Source: JASHVB01 sp049522565 (GTDB lineage: Bacteria; Pseudomonadota; Alphaproteobacteria; Acetobacterales; Acetobacteraceae). From it: a stretch of DNA of 13,178 nucleotides. The notes beneath the pieces are model-generated. The model was not told where the DNA came from and ran no database searches. It was given only the letters and a program-made list of their open reading frames with translations. Shown here piece by piece: positions 1-6,517 of the stretch. Position 1 is the stretch's first letter, and each line of letters opens with the position of its first letter. The position numbers and the translations under genes are program-made. The stretch spans positions 1-13,178 of the forward strand of contig JBEKNT010000165.1 of the NCBI GenBank assembly GCA_049522565.1, in the 5' to 3' direction.

Positions 1-209
1 CCGGGGAGGCGGCGGCACGGGCGCTGGCGTTGCCGCGTGTGCACCTGGCTTCGCGGCTGGTGCTGGCGGACAACCGGCGGCTGTTCGCGGCGTGCGGGTT
101 CGTCGAAACGGAACGGACCGCGCATCCGGGGTATGCGGAGGCGACCTCGGTGACGATGGAGAAAGTCATAAACCTCGCCCACGAAGTGGGAGAGGTCGAT
201 GGCGCGTAA
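1..209 (+). CDS. GNAT family N-acetyltransferase, C-terminal fragment
   Basis: The window opens inside this gene; the reading frame has codons starting at base 3 and stops with TAA at 207-209. The visible 68 residues match the end of a Gcn5-related acetyltransferase fold. A segment reading LVLADNRRLFAACGF is the usual acetyl-CoA-side helix ending in the GF(x)E strand, and it is followed by ETERTAHPGY and then TSVTMEK, where proteins of this type normally end. These enzymes move an acetyl group from acetyl-CoA to an amine; the substrate cannot be told from this piece. The last 13 or so residues after MEK (VINLAHEVGEVDGA) are encoded by the left arm of the palindromic repeat beginning at about 173, so the native C-terminus seems to have been replaced or extended by repeat insertion. 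Confidence is good for the family and low for the specific role. Confidence 0.75.
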   Translation, partial: GEAAARALALPRVHLASRLVLADNRRLFAACGFVETERTAHPGYAEATSVTMEKVINLAHEVGEVDGA

Positions 210-303
210 GCGCCGAGGGTGAGGGGCGAAACGCACGGATGGTCCGCGCGTTCCGCCCCTCACCCGGCGCTGTGCACCGACCTCTCCCGCGCAGCGGGAG
301 AGG
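173..303. repeat. Large imperfect palindrome, copy 1 of 4
   Basis: The left arm starts CCTCGCCCACGAAGTGGGAG and runs through GCGCCGAGGGTGAGGGGCG. The right arm answers it with CGCCCCTCACCCGGCGC and ends CCTCTCCCGCGCAGCGGGAG AGG. Each arm carries its own small hairpin, so the whole can fold as one long stem with a side hairpin in each half. It lies between the convergent GNAT and NIPSNAP genes, overlaps the GNAT C-terminal codons, and ends about 10 bases from the NIPSNAP stop. No T-run follows the hairpins, so it is not an obvious intrinsic terminator. Confidence 0.8.
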
Positions 304-312
304 TGTACTCAA

Positions 313-633
313 TCATTGCACCGGGGAAAAATCCGTTGGGCGCATGATGCGGTTCTCCTGCTTCAGCAGCAGTTCGCGCTTGTAACCCTCGGCCAGGAAC
401 TTCTGCCACTCGGGATCGGCGGCCATTGCGTTGCGCCGGCGCTCGCGGTCGCCCTGGTCCTCATAGCCCCAGATATGCACCACGGTGTTCAACTCGCCCT
501 CCACCGTGGTGAACCAGCCGAGGCAACGGCCGAGATACTTCTGTTGCAGCGGCCAGGCCAGTTCCTTGTACATCGCCACCCACTCGGCCAGCTTGTTCGG
601 CTTGCAGGTGTAGATGCGCAGGTCAGCAATCAT
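313..633 (-). CDS. NIPSNAP family protein
   Basis: A 106-residue protein, the usual size for one NIPSNAP domain (dimeric alpha/beta barrel, ferredoxin-like fold). It opens with MIADLRIYTCKPNKLAEW, the typical first strand followed by a helix. Further on it has LGWFTTVEGELNTVVHIWGYED, the pattern of a strand, turn and H-I-W-x-Y strand seen in the family, then a charged helix with RRRNAM and the DPEWQKFL motif. The start is supported by AGGAG about 8 bases upstream. It is downstream of and on the same strand as the LLM flavin oxidoreductase, with a 73-base gap, so the two are probably cotranscribed. The biochemical role of bacterial NIPSNAP proteins is poorly defined. They often sit beside catabolic oxidoreductases, and an accessory role to the monooxygenase is inference only. 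Confidence 0.88.
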   Translation of the reverse strand: MIADLRIYTCKPNKLAEWVAMYKELAWPLQQKYLGRCLGWFTTVEGELNTVVHIWGYEDQGDRERRRNAMAADPEWQKFLAEGYKRELLLKQENRIMRPTDFSPVQ

Positions 634-706
634 CGCGGTTTCTCCTGTTGCAACCGAGGGCGCGCAGGGTGTGGCGATCGGGGGCCATCCGCAAGTCCTG
701 TGCGGC

Positions 707-1906
707 TCACCACGCCTCGCGCCCCTTCGCCGGCCGCGCGGTCGCCGCCGCCTGTCGCGCGCGTTGCTCTGCCGCGTGCTTGTCGAACATCGCCCGCGCC
801 GCCGCCGAGCGCTTCTCGGTCAACTCGTCGCGATGCGCGGTGCACCAGTCGAACGATTCGACGCGCGGCACGTTGTCACCGGAGAAGCGCGGCATGACAT
901 AGCGGGAATACAGCTCGTAGGAGCGCTTCGTCGCCGCCCAATCCGCACAGTTATGCGCCTGTTGCAGCATCACGCCGAACGCACCCTGCTTGGCCTGCAA
1001 CCGCTCGATCAGCGCGATGGCGTCGTCCGGCGTGCCGATCACGCCGAATTTTTGCTGCACGAACCATTCGGCGGGATCGGCGCCGGCAGGCGGCAGGAAG
1101 CGCGGCTGGTTGTTGTTCAGGTAGCCGAGATAGCGTTCGAATCCGAACTTGCAATTTTCATAAGCCTTGGCGCGCGTCTCGGCGATGTGCATCGGTCCGA
1201 CCAGCCGCAGCCGTGCCGGGTCCATGCTGCGGCCATGCTCCGCGGCGATGTCGCCGGCGATCTTCCAGTTGGCGTCGAGCGCATCGAAGCCGAACGGGTT
1301 GGTGGCGGCGACGCATATCATGCTGAGGTCGTATTTTCCCGCCAGCCGCCCGCCGGACGGCGTCACCGCGCTGACCACCGCCACTTCGGGATGCGGATTG
1401 GTGTACGGCAGCAGGTGCGCCCGTGCGTTGACGAAGGTATACCAGTCGGTCTGCTCGGTGACGATCTCCCCCCGGAACAGCCGCAGGATGACGTCGAGCG
1501 CCTCCGCCATGCGGTCGCGCTGCACATTCGGATCGATGCCCAGCATCAGCGCATCGGAGGCCAGCAGGCCAGGCCCGGCGCCGAACATGATGCGGCCGCG
1601 CGTCATGTGGTCGAGCTGGATGATGCGGTTCGCCACCATCAGCGGATTGTGATACGGTAGCGAGATGACCCCGGTGCCGAAGCGGATCGATCGCGTGCGC
1701 TCCGCGGCGACCGCGATGAACAGTTCGGGCGAGCTGATCACCTCCCATCCCGCCGAATGGTGTTCGCCGATCCAGGCTTCGTGGAAGCCGAGCTTGTCGA
1801 GCCAGCCCATCAGCTCCAGGTCGCGTTCGATGCACTGGGTCGGGTTTTCTTCCATCGGATGGAACGGCGGCAGGAAGATGCCGTGGCGGAGCGGGAGCTG
1901 GAACAT
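707..1906 (-). CDS. LLM class flavin-dependent oxidoreductase (luciferase-like monooxygenase)
   Basis: A 399-residue protein of the bacterial luciferase-like TIM-barrel family, which uses reduced FMN (or F420 in some groups) to oxidise organic substrates with O2. Visible signatures are LGFHEAWIGEHH near residues 39-50, the GTGVISLPYHNP strand-loop near 77-88, and LDHMTRGRIMFGAGPG near 98-113, which is the classic family block preceding the flavin phosphate site. The C-terminal 35 residues are Ala/Arg/Lys rich and look like a non-conserved tail. The start ATG at 1906 is preceded by GAGG at a 6-base spacing. It heads a probable two-gene unit with the NIPSNAP gene and is transcribed divergently from the amidohydrolase at 2116. 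No flavin reductase lies nearby, so reduced flavin would have to come from elsewhere. The substrate is unknown; the family call is firm. Confidence 0.93.
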   Translation of the reverse strand: MFQLPLRHGIFLPPFHPMEENPTQCIERDLELMGWLDKLGFHEAWIGEHHSAGWEVISSPELFIAVAAERTRSIRFGTGVISLPYHNPLMVANRIIQLDHMTRGRIMFGAGPGLLASDALMLGIDPNVQRDRMAEALDVILRLFRGEIVTEQTDWYTFVNARAHLLPYTNPHPEVAVVSAVTPSGGRLAGKYDLSMICVAATNPFGFDALDANWKIAGDIAAEHGRSMDPARLRLVGPMHIAETRAKAYENCKFGFERYLGYLNNNQPRFLPPAGADPAEWFVQQKFGVIGTPDDAIALIERLQAKQGAFGVMLQQAHNCADWAATKRSYELYSRYVMPRFSGDNVPRVESFDWCTAHRDELTEKRSAAARAMFDKHAAEQRARQAAATARPAKGREAW

Positions 1907-1943
1907 GGCGGACCTCGGGGTTCAATGCTGGACGCACCATACG

Positions 1944-2036
1944 CTCCCCCTCCCCTTGTGGGAGGGGGTTGGGGGGAGGGGTGCAACGCGGCACGGACCC
2001 CTCCCTCCAACCCACTCCCACAAGGGGAGGGGGGGC
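1944..2036. repeat. Large near-perfect palindrome, copy 2 of 4 (C/G-tract variant)
   Basis: The left arm (1944-1981) and right arm (1998-2036) are inverted copies with about two mismatches over 35 bases, around a 16-base loop reading TGCAACGCGGCACGGA. Each arm also holds a small hairpin, CCCCTCCCC-TTGT-GGGAGGGG on the left. This copy uses CCCTCCCC/TTGTGGGAGGG in place of the CTCTCCCGC/GCGGGAGAG of the other three, but shares their layout and a G-TGCAACG-type centre with copy 3. It sits in the 209-base divergent gap between the LLM oxidoreductase and the amidohydrolase, where both promoters must also lie. Confidence 0.85.
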
Positions 2037-2115
2037 AGATCCGCAACGCGCCACTTGCTTGACCGCAGGCCCGAACCGGTCTCCCATTCCGCCCAGGAAT
2101 CCAAGGGAGAGAGCC

Positions 2116-3834
2116 ATGCACGACACGGTCATCCGTGGCGGGACTGTCGTTGACGGCACCGGCCAGCCGCGTTTCACCGGCGACGTTGCGATCGATGGCG
2201 ACCGCATCACCCAGGTCGGCGGCAAGGCCGGCCCCGGCAAGCGTGACATCGACGCCGACGGATTGTTGGTAACGCCCGGCTGGGTCGATGCGCACACCCA
2301 CTACGACGGCCAAGCCACCTGGGACCCGCTGCTGGCGCCCTCGTCATGGCATGGCGTGACGACCATCCTGTTCGGCAATTGCGGCGTCGGCTTCGCGCCG
2401 GTGCGCCGCGCCGACCATGATTCTCTCATCGGCCTGATGGAGGCGGTGGAGGAGATCCCCGGCATCGCCCTGGCCGACGGCTTGAAATGGAATTGGGAAA
2501 CCTTCCCCGAATATCTCGATGCGCTGGACCAGATGCCGCGCGCGATCGATGTCGCCGCGCAGATCCCGCATCATCCGCTGCGCGTCTACGTGATGGGCGA
2601 GCGCGCGGTCAACCGCGAGAAGGCCACCGCCGACGACATCGCGGCGATGCGCCGCATGACCGAACAGGGCCTGCGCGCCGGCGCCTTCGGCTTCACTACG
2701 TCGCGCACCAATTCGCACAAGACGCCGACCGGCGAGATGGTGCCTGGCCGCTATTCGGAAGTGCAGGAACTGCTGGGCATCGGCGCCGCGTTCAAGGGCC
2801 TGGGCTACGGCGCGTTCGGGGTGAACAGCGATTTCGATATTGAAACCGAAGAGCTGGAATGGATGACGAAACTCGGCAAGGACACCGGCCGCCCGGTCTG
2901 GTTCCTGCTGACCGATCGTCCGACCGACACCGCGCGTTGGCGGCGGCTGATGGATGGCGTGCACAAGGCACGCGCGCAGGGTGCGATGGTCACGGCCCAG
3001 GTGGCGGGGCGGCCGGTCGGCGTGCTACTGGGCATCGACACCGCGCTGAATCCGTTCTCCATCCGGCCGAGCTACCAGGCCCTATTGAAACTGCCGGCGG
3101 AGGAGCGCATCAGGCGGTTGCAGGACCCGGCAATGCGCGCGCAGATTCTCAGCGAGGCGCCTTCGCCCGAGTTGATCCATCGGCTGTCGCAATTCCGCCA
3201 GCGCATCACCACAAGCTGGCATCGGATGTTCCCGATGAGCGATCCGCCGAACTATGAACCGGAAGCGCGCGACAGCATTGCGGCGATCGCCGCGCGCAGC
3301 AATCACACGCCGGACGAGGTTGCGTACGACTATCTCGCTGGCGGCGCGGAAAAATTCCTGTTCTTCCCGATCGTCGGCTATAATGAGGACAATCACGACA
3401 TCATCCGCACCATGCTGACGGATGACGCGACGATCCTCGGCCTGTCGGATGGTGGCGCGCATTGCTCATCGATCGTCGATGCCAGCGTGCCGAGCTGGAT
3501 GCTGATCCATTGGGCGCGCGACCGCACCCGCGGCGAGCGGCTGCCGTTGGAAATGGTGGTAAAGCGGCAGACCAGCGAGACCGCCGGCTTCTTCGGTTTC
3601 CACGATCGCGGCATGCTGGCGGCCGGGAAGAAGGCCGACCTGAACGTGATCGACTACGAGGCGTTGCGGTTGCACGTGCCAGAGGTTCGCTACGACCTGC
3701 CGAAGAATGGCCGCCGGCTGGTGCAGCGCGTGGACGGCTATCGCGCAACGTTGGTGTCGGGCGCAACCACGTTCGAGAACGGCGAGTACACCGGCGCCAC
3801 GCCAGGCCGGCTGGTGCGGGCGCGGGCGCAATAG
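2116..3834 (+). CDS. N-acyl-D-amino-acid deacylase-like amidohydrolase (D-aminoacylase family)
   Basis: A 572-residue metal-dependent hydrolase of the amidohydrolase superfamily. It starts with the usual small beta-sandwich strand (VIRGGTVVDGTGQPRFTGDV), then VTPGWVDAHTHYDGQ giving the metal-binding HxH at residues 60 and 62. GNCGVGFAP follows with C89, the zinc-bridging Cys of D-aminoacylases. Later come AGAFGFTTSRTNSHKTPTGE and GLSDGGAH with D445, the expected catalytic/metal Asp, and finally the closing sandwich AAGKKADLNVIDYE. D-aminoacylases cleave N-acyl-D-amino acids to the free D-amino acid and a carboxylate, but the substrate here is inferred only. The two other metal-site histidines of classical D-aminoacylase are not obvious: the corresponding strands read FLLTDRP and TAQVAGRP. 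The start at 2116 is chosen because AAGGGAGAGAG precedes it; an in-frame extension upstream runs through the repeat and is unlikely. It is divergent from the LLM gene and followed by repeat copy 3. Confidence 0.88.
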   Translation: MHDTVIRGGTVVDGTGQPRFTGDVAIDGDRITQVGGKAGPGKRDIDADGLLVTPGWVDAHTHYDGQATWDPLLAPSSWHGVTTILFGNCGVGFAPVRRADHDSLIGLMEAVEEIPGIALADGLKWNWETFPEYLDALDQMPRAIDVAAQIPHHPLRVYVMGERAVNREKATADDIAAMRRMTEQGLRAGAFGFTTSRTNSHKTPTGEMVPGRYSEVQELLGIGAAFKGLGYGAFGVNSDFDIETEELEWMTKLGKDTGRPVWFLLTDRPTDTARWRRLMDGVHKARAQGAMVTAQVAGRPVGVLLGIDTALNPFSIRPSYQALLKLPAEERIRRLQDPAMRAQILSEAPSPELIHRLSQFRQRITTSWHRMFPMSDPPNYEPEARDSIAAIAARSNHTPDEVAYDYLAGGAEKFLFFPIVGYNEDNHDIIRTMLTDDATILGLSDGGAHCSSIVDASVPSWMLIHWARDRTRGERLPLEMVVKRQTSETAGFFGFHDRGMLAAGKKADLNVIDYEALRLHVPEVRYDLPKNGRRLVQRVDGYRATLVSGATTFENGEYTGATPGRLVRARAQ

Positions 3835-3835
3835 T

Positions 3836-3926
3836 CCCTCTCCCGCTTGCGGGAGAGGTTAGGTGAGGGTGCAACGGGGCGCACGCGGCACCCTCACCCT
3901 GCCCTCTCCCGCGTAGCGGGAGAGGG
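3836..3926. repeat. Large imperfect palindrome, copy 3 of 4
   Basis: The left arm CCCTCTCCCGCTTGCGGGAG AGGTTAGGTGAGGGTGC is matched by the right arm GCACCCTCACCCTG followed by CCCTCTCCCGC-GTA-GCGGGAGAGGG, around a GC-rich centre of about 15 bases. It begins one base after the amidohydrolase stop and fills nearly the whole gap to the aldo/keto reductase. It is the most regular of the three CTCTCCCGC-type copies and gives the cleanest consensus for the family. Confidence 0.85.
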
Positions 3927-3931
3927 TTTTT
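3902..3931 (+). terminator. Hairpin plus T-run, intrinsic-terminator-like
   Basis: The right-hand small hairpin of repeat copy 3 has an 11-bp stem (CCCTCTCCCGC / GCGGGAGAGGG) with a GTA loop and is followed directly by TTTTT at 3927-3931. That is the form of a rho-independent terminator reading on the plus strand, which would end the amidohydrolase transcript. However, only 15 bases separate it from the next ATG, so transcription of the aldo/keto reductase and phnC must either read through it or begin within or above it. It may act as an attenuating leader rather than a full stop. Confidence 0.55.
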
Positions 3932-3946
3932 ACCCCGGAGATCGGA

Positions 3947-4900
3947 ATGGAAAAGCGCAGGCTCGGCCAATCGTCTTTGCAAATCGCGCCGCTCGCTTTC
4001 GGCGGCAACGTATTCGGCTGGACAACCGACGAAGCCACCTCCTTCGCCTTGCTCGATGCCTTCGTCGCCACCGGCTTCAACTTCATCGACAGCGCCGACG
4101 TGTATTCGCGCTGGCATCCCGGCAACCGGGGCGGCGAGTCCGAAGCCATCCTGGGCAAGTGGCTGAAGGCACGCGGCAATCGCGACAAGGTCATCATCGC
4201 TACCAAGCTCGGCATCGAGATGGGGCCTGGCATGAAGGGCCTGTCGCGTGCCTATATGATGCAGGCGGTCGAGGCGTCGCTGCGCCGCCTGCAAACCGAC
4301 TACATCGACCTCTACCAGTCGCATCGCGACGATCCCGACACGCCGATCGAGGAAACCCTGTCCGCCTACGCCGAACTGATCCAGCAGGGCAAGGTGCGCG
4401 AGATCGGCGCGTCGAATTTCAGCGCCGCGCGGCTGGCGGAATCGCTGAACATCAGCACCGCACAGGGCCTGCCGCGCTATCAGAGCCTCCAGCCGCTGTA
4501 CAACCTGGTGGAACGGCAGCCCTACGAGGGCGAGCTGGAAAACCTCTGCCTGAAGGAGCAAGTCGGCGTCATCCCCTTCTACTCCCTGGCGAGCGGGTTC
4601 CTCACCGGCAAATACCGTTCCGCCACCGATACCGAGGGCCGCGCGCGCGGCTCGCGCGTAGCGAAATACCTGAACGACGCGGGGCTGCGCACGCTCGCCG
4701 CGCTGGACGACGTCGCCAAGCGCTACGATGCGACACCGGCGCAGGTCGCCCTCGCCTGGATGATCGCACGGCCGAGCATTACCGCGCCGATCGCCAGTGC
4801 CACCAATGTCGACCAGTTGCGTGAGATCATGCGGGCACCGGAGATCAAGCTCGACCGCGACGCCATCGCGCAGATCGACAGGGCGAGTGCCGCTGGCTGA
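3947..4900 (+). CDS. Aldo/keto reductase
   Basis: A 317-residue NADPH-dependent oxidoreductase with the AKR (alpha/beta)8 barrel, which interconverts aldehydes or ketones and alcohols in the cytoplasm. The catalytic tetrad is visible: D48 and Y53 in FNFIDSADVY, K87 in VIIATKLG, and H126 in DYIDLYQSHRDD. Other family marks are the LGQSSLQIAPLAFGG opening, GKVREIGASNFS near residues 150-165, the YSLASGFLTGKY segment, and AQVALAWMIARP with an ASATNVDQL cofactor-binding end. Length is normal. GGAG lies 6 bases ahead of the ATG. Its last 14 bases overlap the proposed phnC start, so the two genes are very likely cotranscribed and translationally coupled. The substrate is unknown. Being joined to an importer ATPase suggests that it acts on an imported compound or its product, but that is inference. 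The upstream hairpin and T-run may limit its expression. Confidence 0.93.
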   Translation: MEKRRLGQSSLQIAPLAFGGNVFGWTTDEATSFALLDAFVATGFNFIDSADVYSRWHPGNRGGESEAILGKWLKARGNRDKVIIATKLGIEMGPGMKGLSRAYMMQAVEASLRRLQTDYIDLYQSHRDDPDTPIEETLSAYAELIQQGKVREIGASNFSAARLAESLNISTAQGLPRYQSLQPLYNLVERQPYEGELENLCLKEQVGVIPFYSLASGFLTGKYRSATDTEGRARGSRVAKYLNDAGLRTLAALDDVAKRYDATPAQVALAWMIARPSITAPIASATNVDQLREIMRAPEIKLDRDAIAQIDRASAAG

Positions 4901-5711
4901 CAGCCTGCCTGCGCAGTCGGTTCTACGACTGCGCAACCTGACCCGGCGGTTTGGTTCGACGGTCGCGGTCGATGGCATCGACCTCGACGTGCCGCCGGGC
5001 CAGGTGCTGGGCATCATCGGCCGCTCGGGCGCCGGCAAATCGACGCTGCTGCGGCTGATCAACCGGCTGGTCGAGCCCACCGCCGGCACGATCCGGTTCG
5101 GCGACACCGATGTGACGGCATTGGCCGGCCAGGCACTGCGCGACTGGCGCAGCAGCGCGGCGATGATCTTCCAGCAGTTCCACCTGATCCCGCGCCTCGA
5201 CGTGCTGACCAACGTGTTGATCGGCCGGTTGAACCGCCGCGCCACGCTGCCCAGTCTGCTCGGCCTGTTCTCCGCGGCAGAACGCGCCATGGCGCTGTCG
5301 GTCCTGGAACGCTTCGACCTGGCGGAACTGGCATTGCAGCGCGCCGGCACGCTGTCCGGCGGCCAGCAGCAACGTGTGGCAATCTGCCGCGCGTTGCTAC
5401 AGCAGCCGCTGATGCTGCTGGCCGACGAGCCGATCGCCAGCCTCGATCCGCATAACGCGCGTGTGGTGATGGAAGCGCTACGCCGGGTGAATCGCGAGGA
5501 CGGGCTGACCGTGCTGGCCAATTTGCACCATCTGGAAGAGGCGCGACGCTACTGCGATCGCGTCGTCGCGTTGCAGCAGGGGCGGTTGATGTTCGACGGT
5601 CCGCCGGCCGAACTGACCGCGGACCGGGTCGTCGCAATCTATGGCGACGAACTCGACCTCGCCGACGGCGTGGGGTTGCGCCGCGAGGCGGATCAACGCG
5701 AGACGCGTTAG
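4887..5711 (+). CDS. phnC: Phosphonate-type ABC transporter ATP-binding protein
   Basis: A 274-residue ABC ATPase that powers import through the PhnE permeases. From the GTG start: Walker A GRSGAGKST at 45-53, Q-loop FQQF at 95-98, signature LSGGQQQRV at 156-164, Walker B LLADEP at 177-182 followed by IASLDP, and the switch His in NLHHLEEA near 214. The ADEP(I/V)ASLDP form, NVLIGRL and LLGLFS region are typical of PhnC rather than of other ABC ATPases. The start is GTG at 4887, inside the aldo/keto reductase gene; no suitable ATG lies before the Q-loop, and a longer upstream frame would read through out-of-frame AKR sequence. The C-terminal residues (about RREADQRETR) and the TAG stop fall at the edge of repeat copy 4. 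It is separated from phnD by the antisense GST gene, an unusual arrangement since phnC normally adjoins phnD and phnE directly. Confidence 0.92.
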   Translation: MPLADSLPAQSVLRLRNLTRRFGSTVAVDGIDLDVPPGQVLGIIGRSGAGKSTLLRLINRLVEPTAGTIRFGDTDVTALAGQALRDWRSSAAMIFQQFHLIPRLDVLTNVLIGRLNRRATLPSLLGLFSAAERAMALSVLERFDLAELALQRAGTLSGGQQQRVAICRALLQQPLMLLADEPIASLDPHNARVVMEALRRVNREDGLTVLANLHHLEEARRYCDRVVALQQGRLMFDGPPAELTADRVVAIYGDELDLADGVGLRREADQRETR

Positions 5712-5826
5712 CGCCGAGGGTGACCGGGCAGACACGCTGCGTTCTTGCACCAGTGCTGCGTGCCGACCCGATCACCCTCACCCTCGTCGCTGCGCGCCTC
5801 GACCTCTCCCGCTCTCGCGGGAGAGG
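5699..5826. repeat. Imperfect palindrome, copy 4 of 4 (left arm shortened)
   Basis: The left arm begins within the last phnC codons (CGAGACGCGTTAGCGCCGAG GGTGA) and pairs with TCACCCTCGTCGCTGCGCGC CTCG in the right arm. The outer small hairpin, CCTCTCCCGC-TCTC-GCGGGAGAGG type, is present only on the right side; on the left the equivalent position is phnC coding sequence. The phrase GCGTTAGCGCCGAGGGTGA closely matches GCGTAAGCGCCGAGGGTGA in copy 1, including the stop codon. The element ends exactly against the stop codon of the minus-strand GST gene. Confidence 0.75.
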
Positions 5827-6438
5827 TTATGCCGCCGCGCTGGGGCGCGCCTTCATCCTGGCGTGCCACGCGACGATGTTGTGGTTCGCCTGGTTGATCG
5901 GCTGCCGCACGCCATCGAAGAAATCGACAAAGGCGAACAGCAGAATATCCGCCAGGGTCAGCCGGTCGCCGCAGATGAATTGCTTGCCCGCCATCTGCCC
6001 GTCCAGCCAGGTCAATTGCTCCTGCGCGATCTGCTTCAGGTCGTCGGACGCGGCGGGTATGCAGTGGATGCGGCTCTGGAACATCTTCAATCCCTCGCCG
6101 AAGCGGAACCCATTGGCCATCGGCTCGAGGATGTTGAGATCGACCCGCCGCGCCCACATGCGCGTCTCCGCCCGCTCCACCGGCGTGCTGCCGATCAGTG
6201 ACGGACCCGGCGTAACCTCGTCGAGGTATTCGCAGATCGCGGTGATCTCGGCGATGACCTTGCCATCGTCGAGTTCCAGCGCCGGGCATTGGCCGGCGGG
6301 GTTCTTCGCCCGAAATGCCTCGCCGCGGTTCTCGCCACCGCGCAGGTCCACCTCGACACGCGGCAATTCGATGCCGCGCTCAGCCATGAAGATGCGCACG
6401 ACCCGTGGATTGGGGCCGATCGAGTTGTACAGCAGCAT
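5827..6438 (-). CDS. Glutathione S-transferase family protein
   Basis: A 203-residue cytosolic GST. The N-terminal thioredoxin-like domain (about 1-75) starts MLLYNSIGPNPRVVRIFMAE and includes KNPAGQCPALELDDGKVIAE, with the cis-Pro of the glutathione site, then ITAICEYLDE. The C-terminal helical domain (about 85-200) contains FICGDRLTLADILLFAFVDF, the conserved N-capping box and hydrophobic staple with its Asp. In the ES/QS position that usually contacts the gamma-glutamyl group it reads EI. The start at 6438 is preferred over a longer frame because GGGAGG lies 6 bases ahead of this ATG. The gene is antisense within the phnC...phnDEE cluster, convergent with phnC and divergent from phnD, and its stop abuts repeat copy 4. 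GSTs conjugate glutathione to electrophiles or carry out glutathione-dependent cleavage and isomerisation; the substrate is unknown. Confidence 0.9.
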   Translation of the reverse strand: MLLYNSIGPNPRVVRIFMAERGIELPRVEVDLRGGENRGEAFRAKNPAGQCPALELDDGKVIAEITAICEYLDEVTPGPSLIGSTPVERAETRMWARRVDLNILEPMANGFRFGEGLKMFQSRIHCIPAASDDLKQIAQEQLTWLDGQMAGKQFICGDRLTLADILLFAFVDFFDGVRQPINQANHNIVAWHARMKARPSAAA

Positions 6439-6467
6439 AACATTCCTCCCTGACGACGCGACCGAGA

Positions 6468-6496
6468 TTAGCACAGCCTGGTGACGGCGCTATCAT
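6468..6496 (+). promoter_or_regulatory. Candidate sigma70-like promoter for phnD-phnE1-phnE2
   Basis: TTAGCA (6468-6473) and TATCAT (6491-6496) are separated by exactly 17 bases and resemble the -35 and -10 consensus at 4/6 and 5/6 positions. A start site about 7 bases further on would leave a leader of only about 15 bases, with AAAGGA just ahead of the phnD ATG at 6518. This would let phnDEE be expressed independently of the AKR-phnC unit. It is read by eye in GC-rich DNA, so support is moderate. Confidence 0.45.
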
Positions 6497-6517
6497 CGCC
6501 GGTGAAAGGATCCGCCG

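Noticed and set aside
173..303. CRISPR array or tandem repeats from the regularly recurring hairpins
   Set aside because: The copies are inverted-arm palindromes scattered kilobases apart between genes, without spacers or cas genes.
2059..2087. Possible promoter TTGACC-17-TCCCAT before the amidohydrolase
   Set aside because: The -35 is good but the -10 matches only 3 of 6 positions, too weak to list as a feature.
1969..2115. Upstream in-frame start for the amidohydrolase
   Set aside because: The extra 49 codons lie in repeat copy 2 and low-complexity sequence, whereas ATG 2116 has AAGGGAGAGAG ahead and matches the family's usual N-terminus.
1158..2297. A 379-codon minus-strand frame spanning the LLM gene, repeat copy 2 and the amidohydrolase start
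   Set aside because: It crosses the palindrome and is out of frame with two clear genes; the product has no recognisable motif.
3401..5521. A 706-codon open frame on the minus strand across the aldo/keto reductase and phnC
   Set aside because: It is antisense to two well-recognised genes, runs through repeat copy 3, and its translation is low-complexity Arg/Ala/Ser without family motifs, as expected of a shadow frame in GC-rich DNA.
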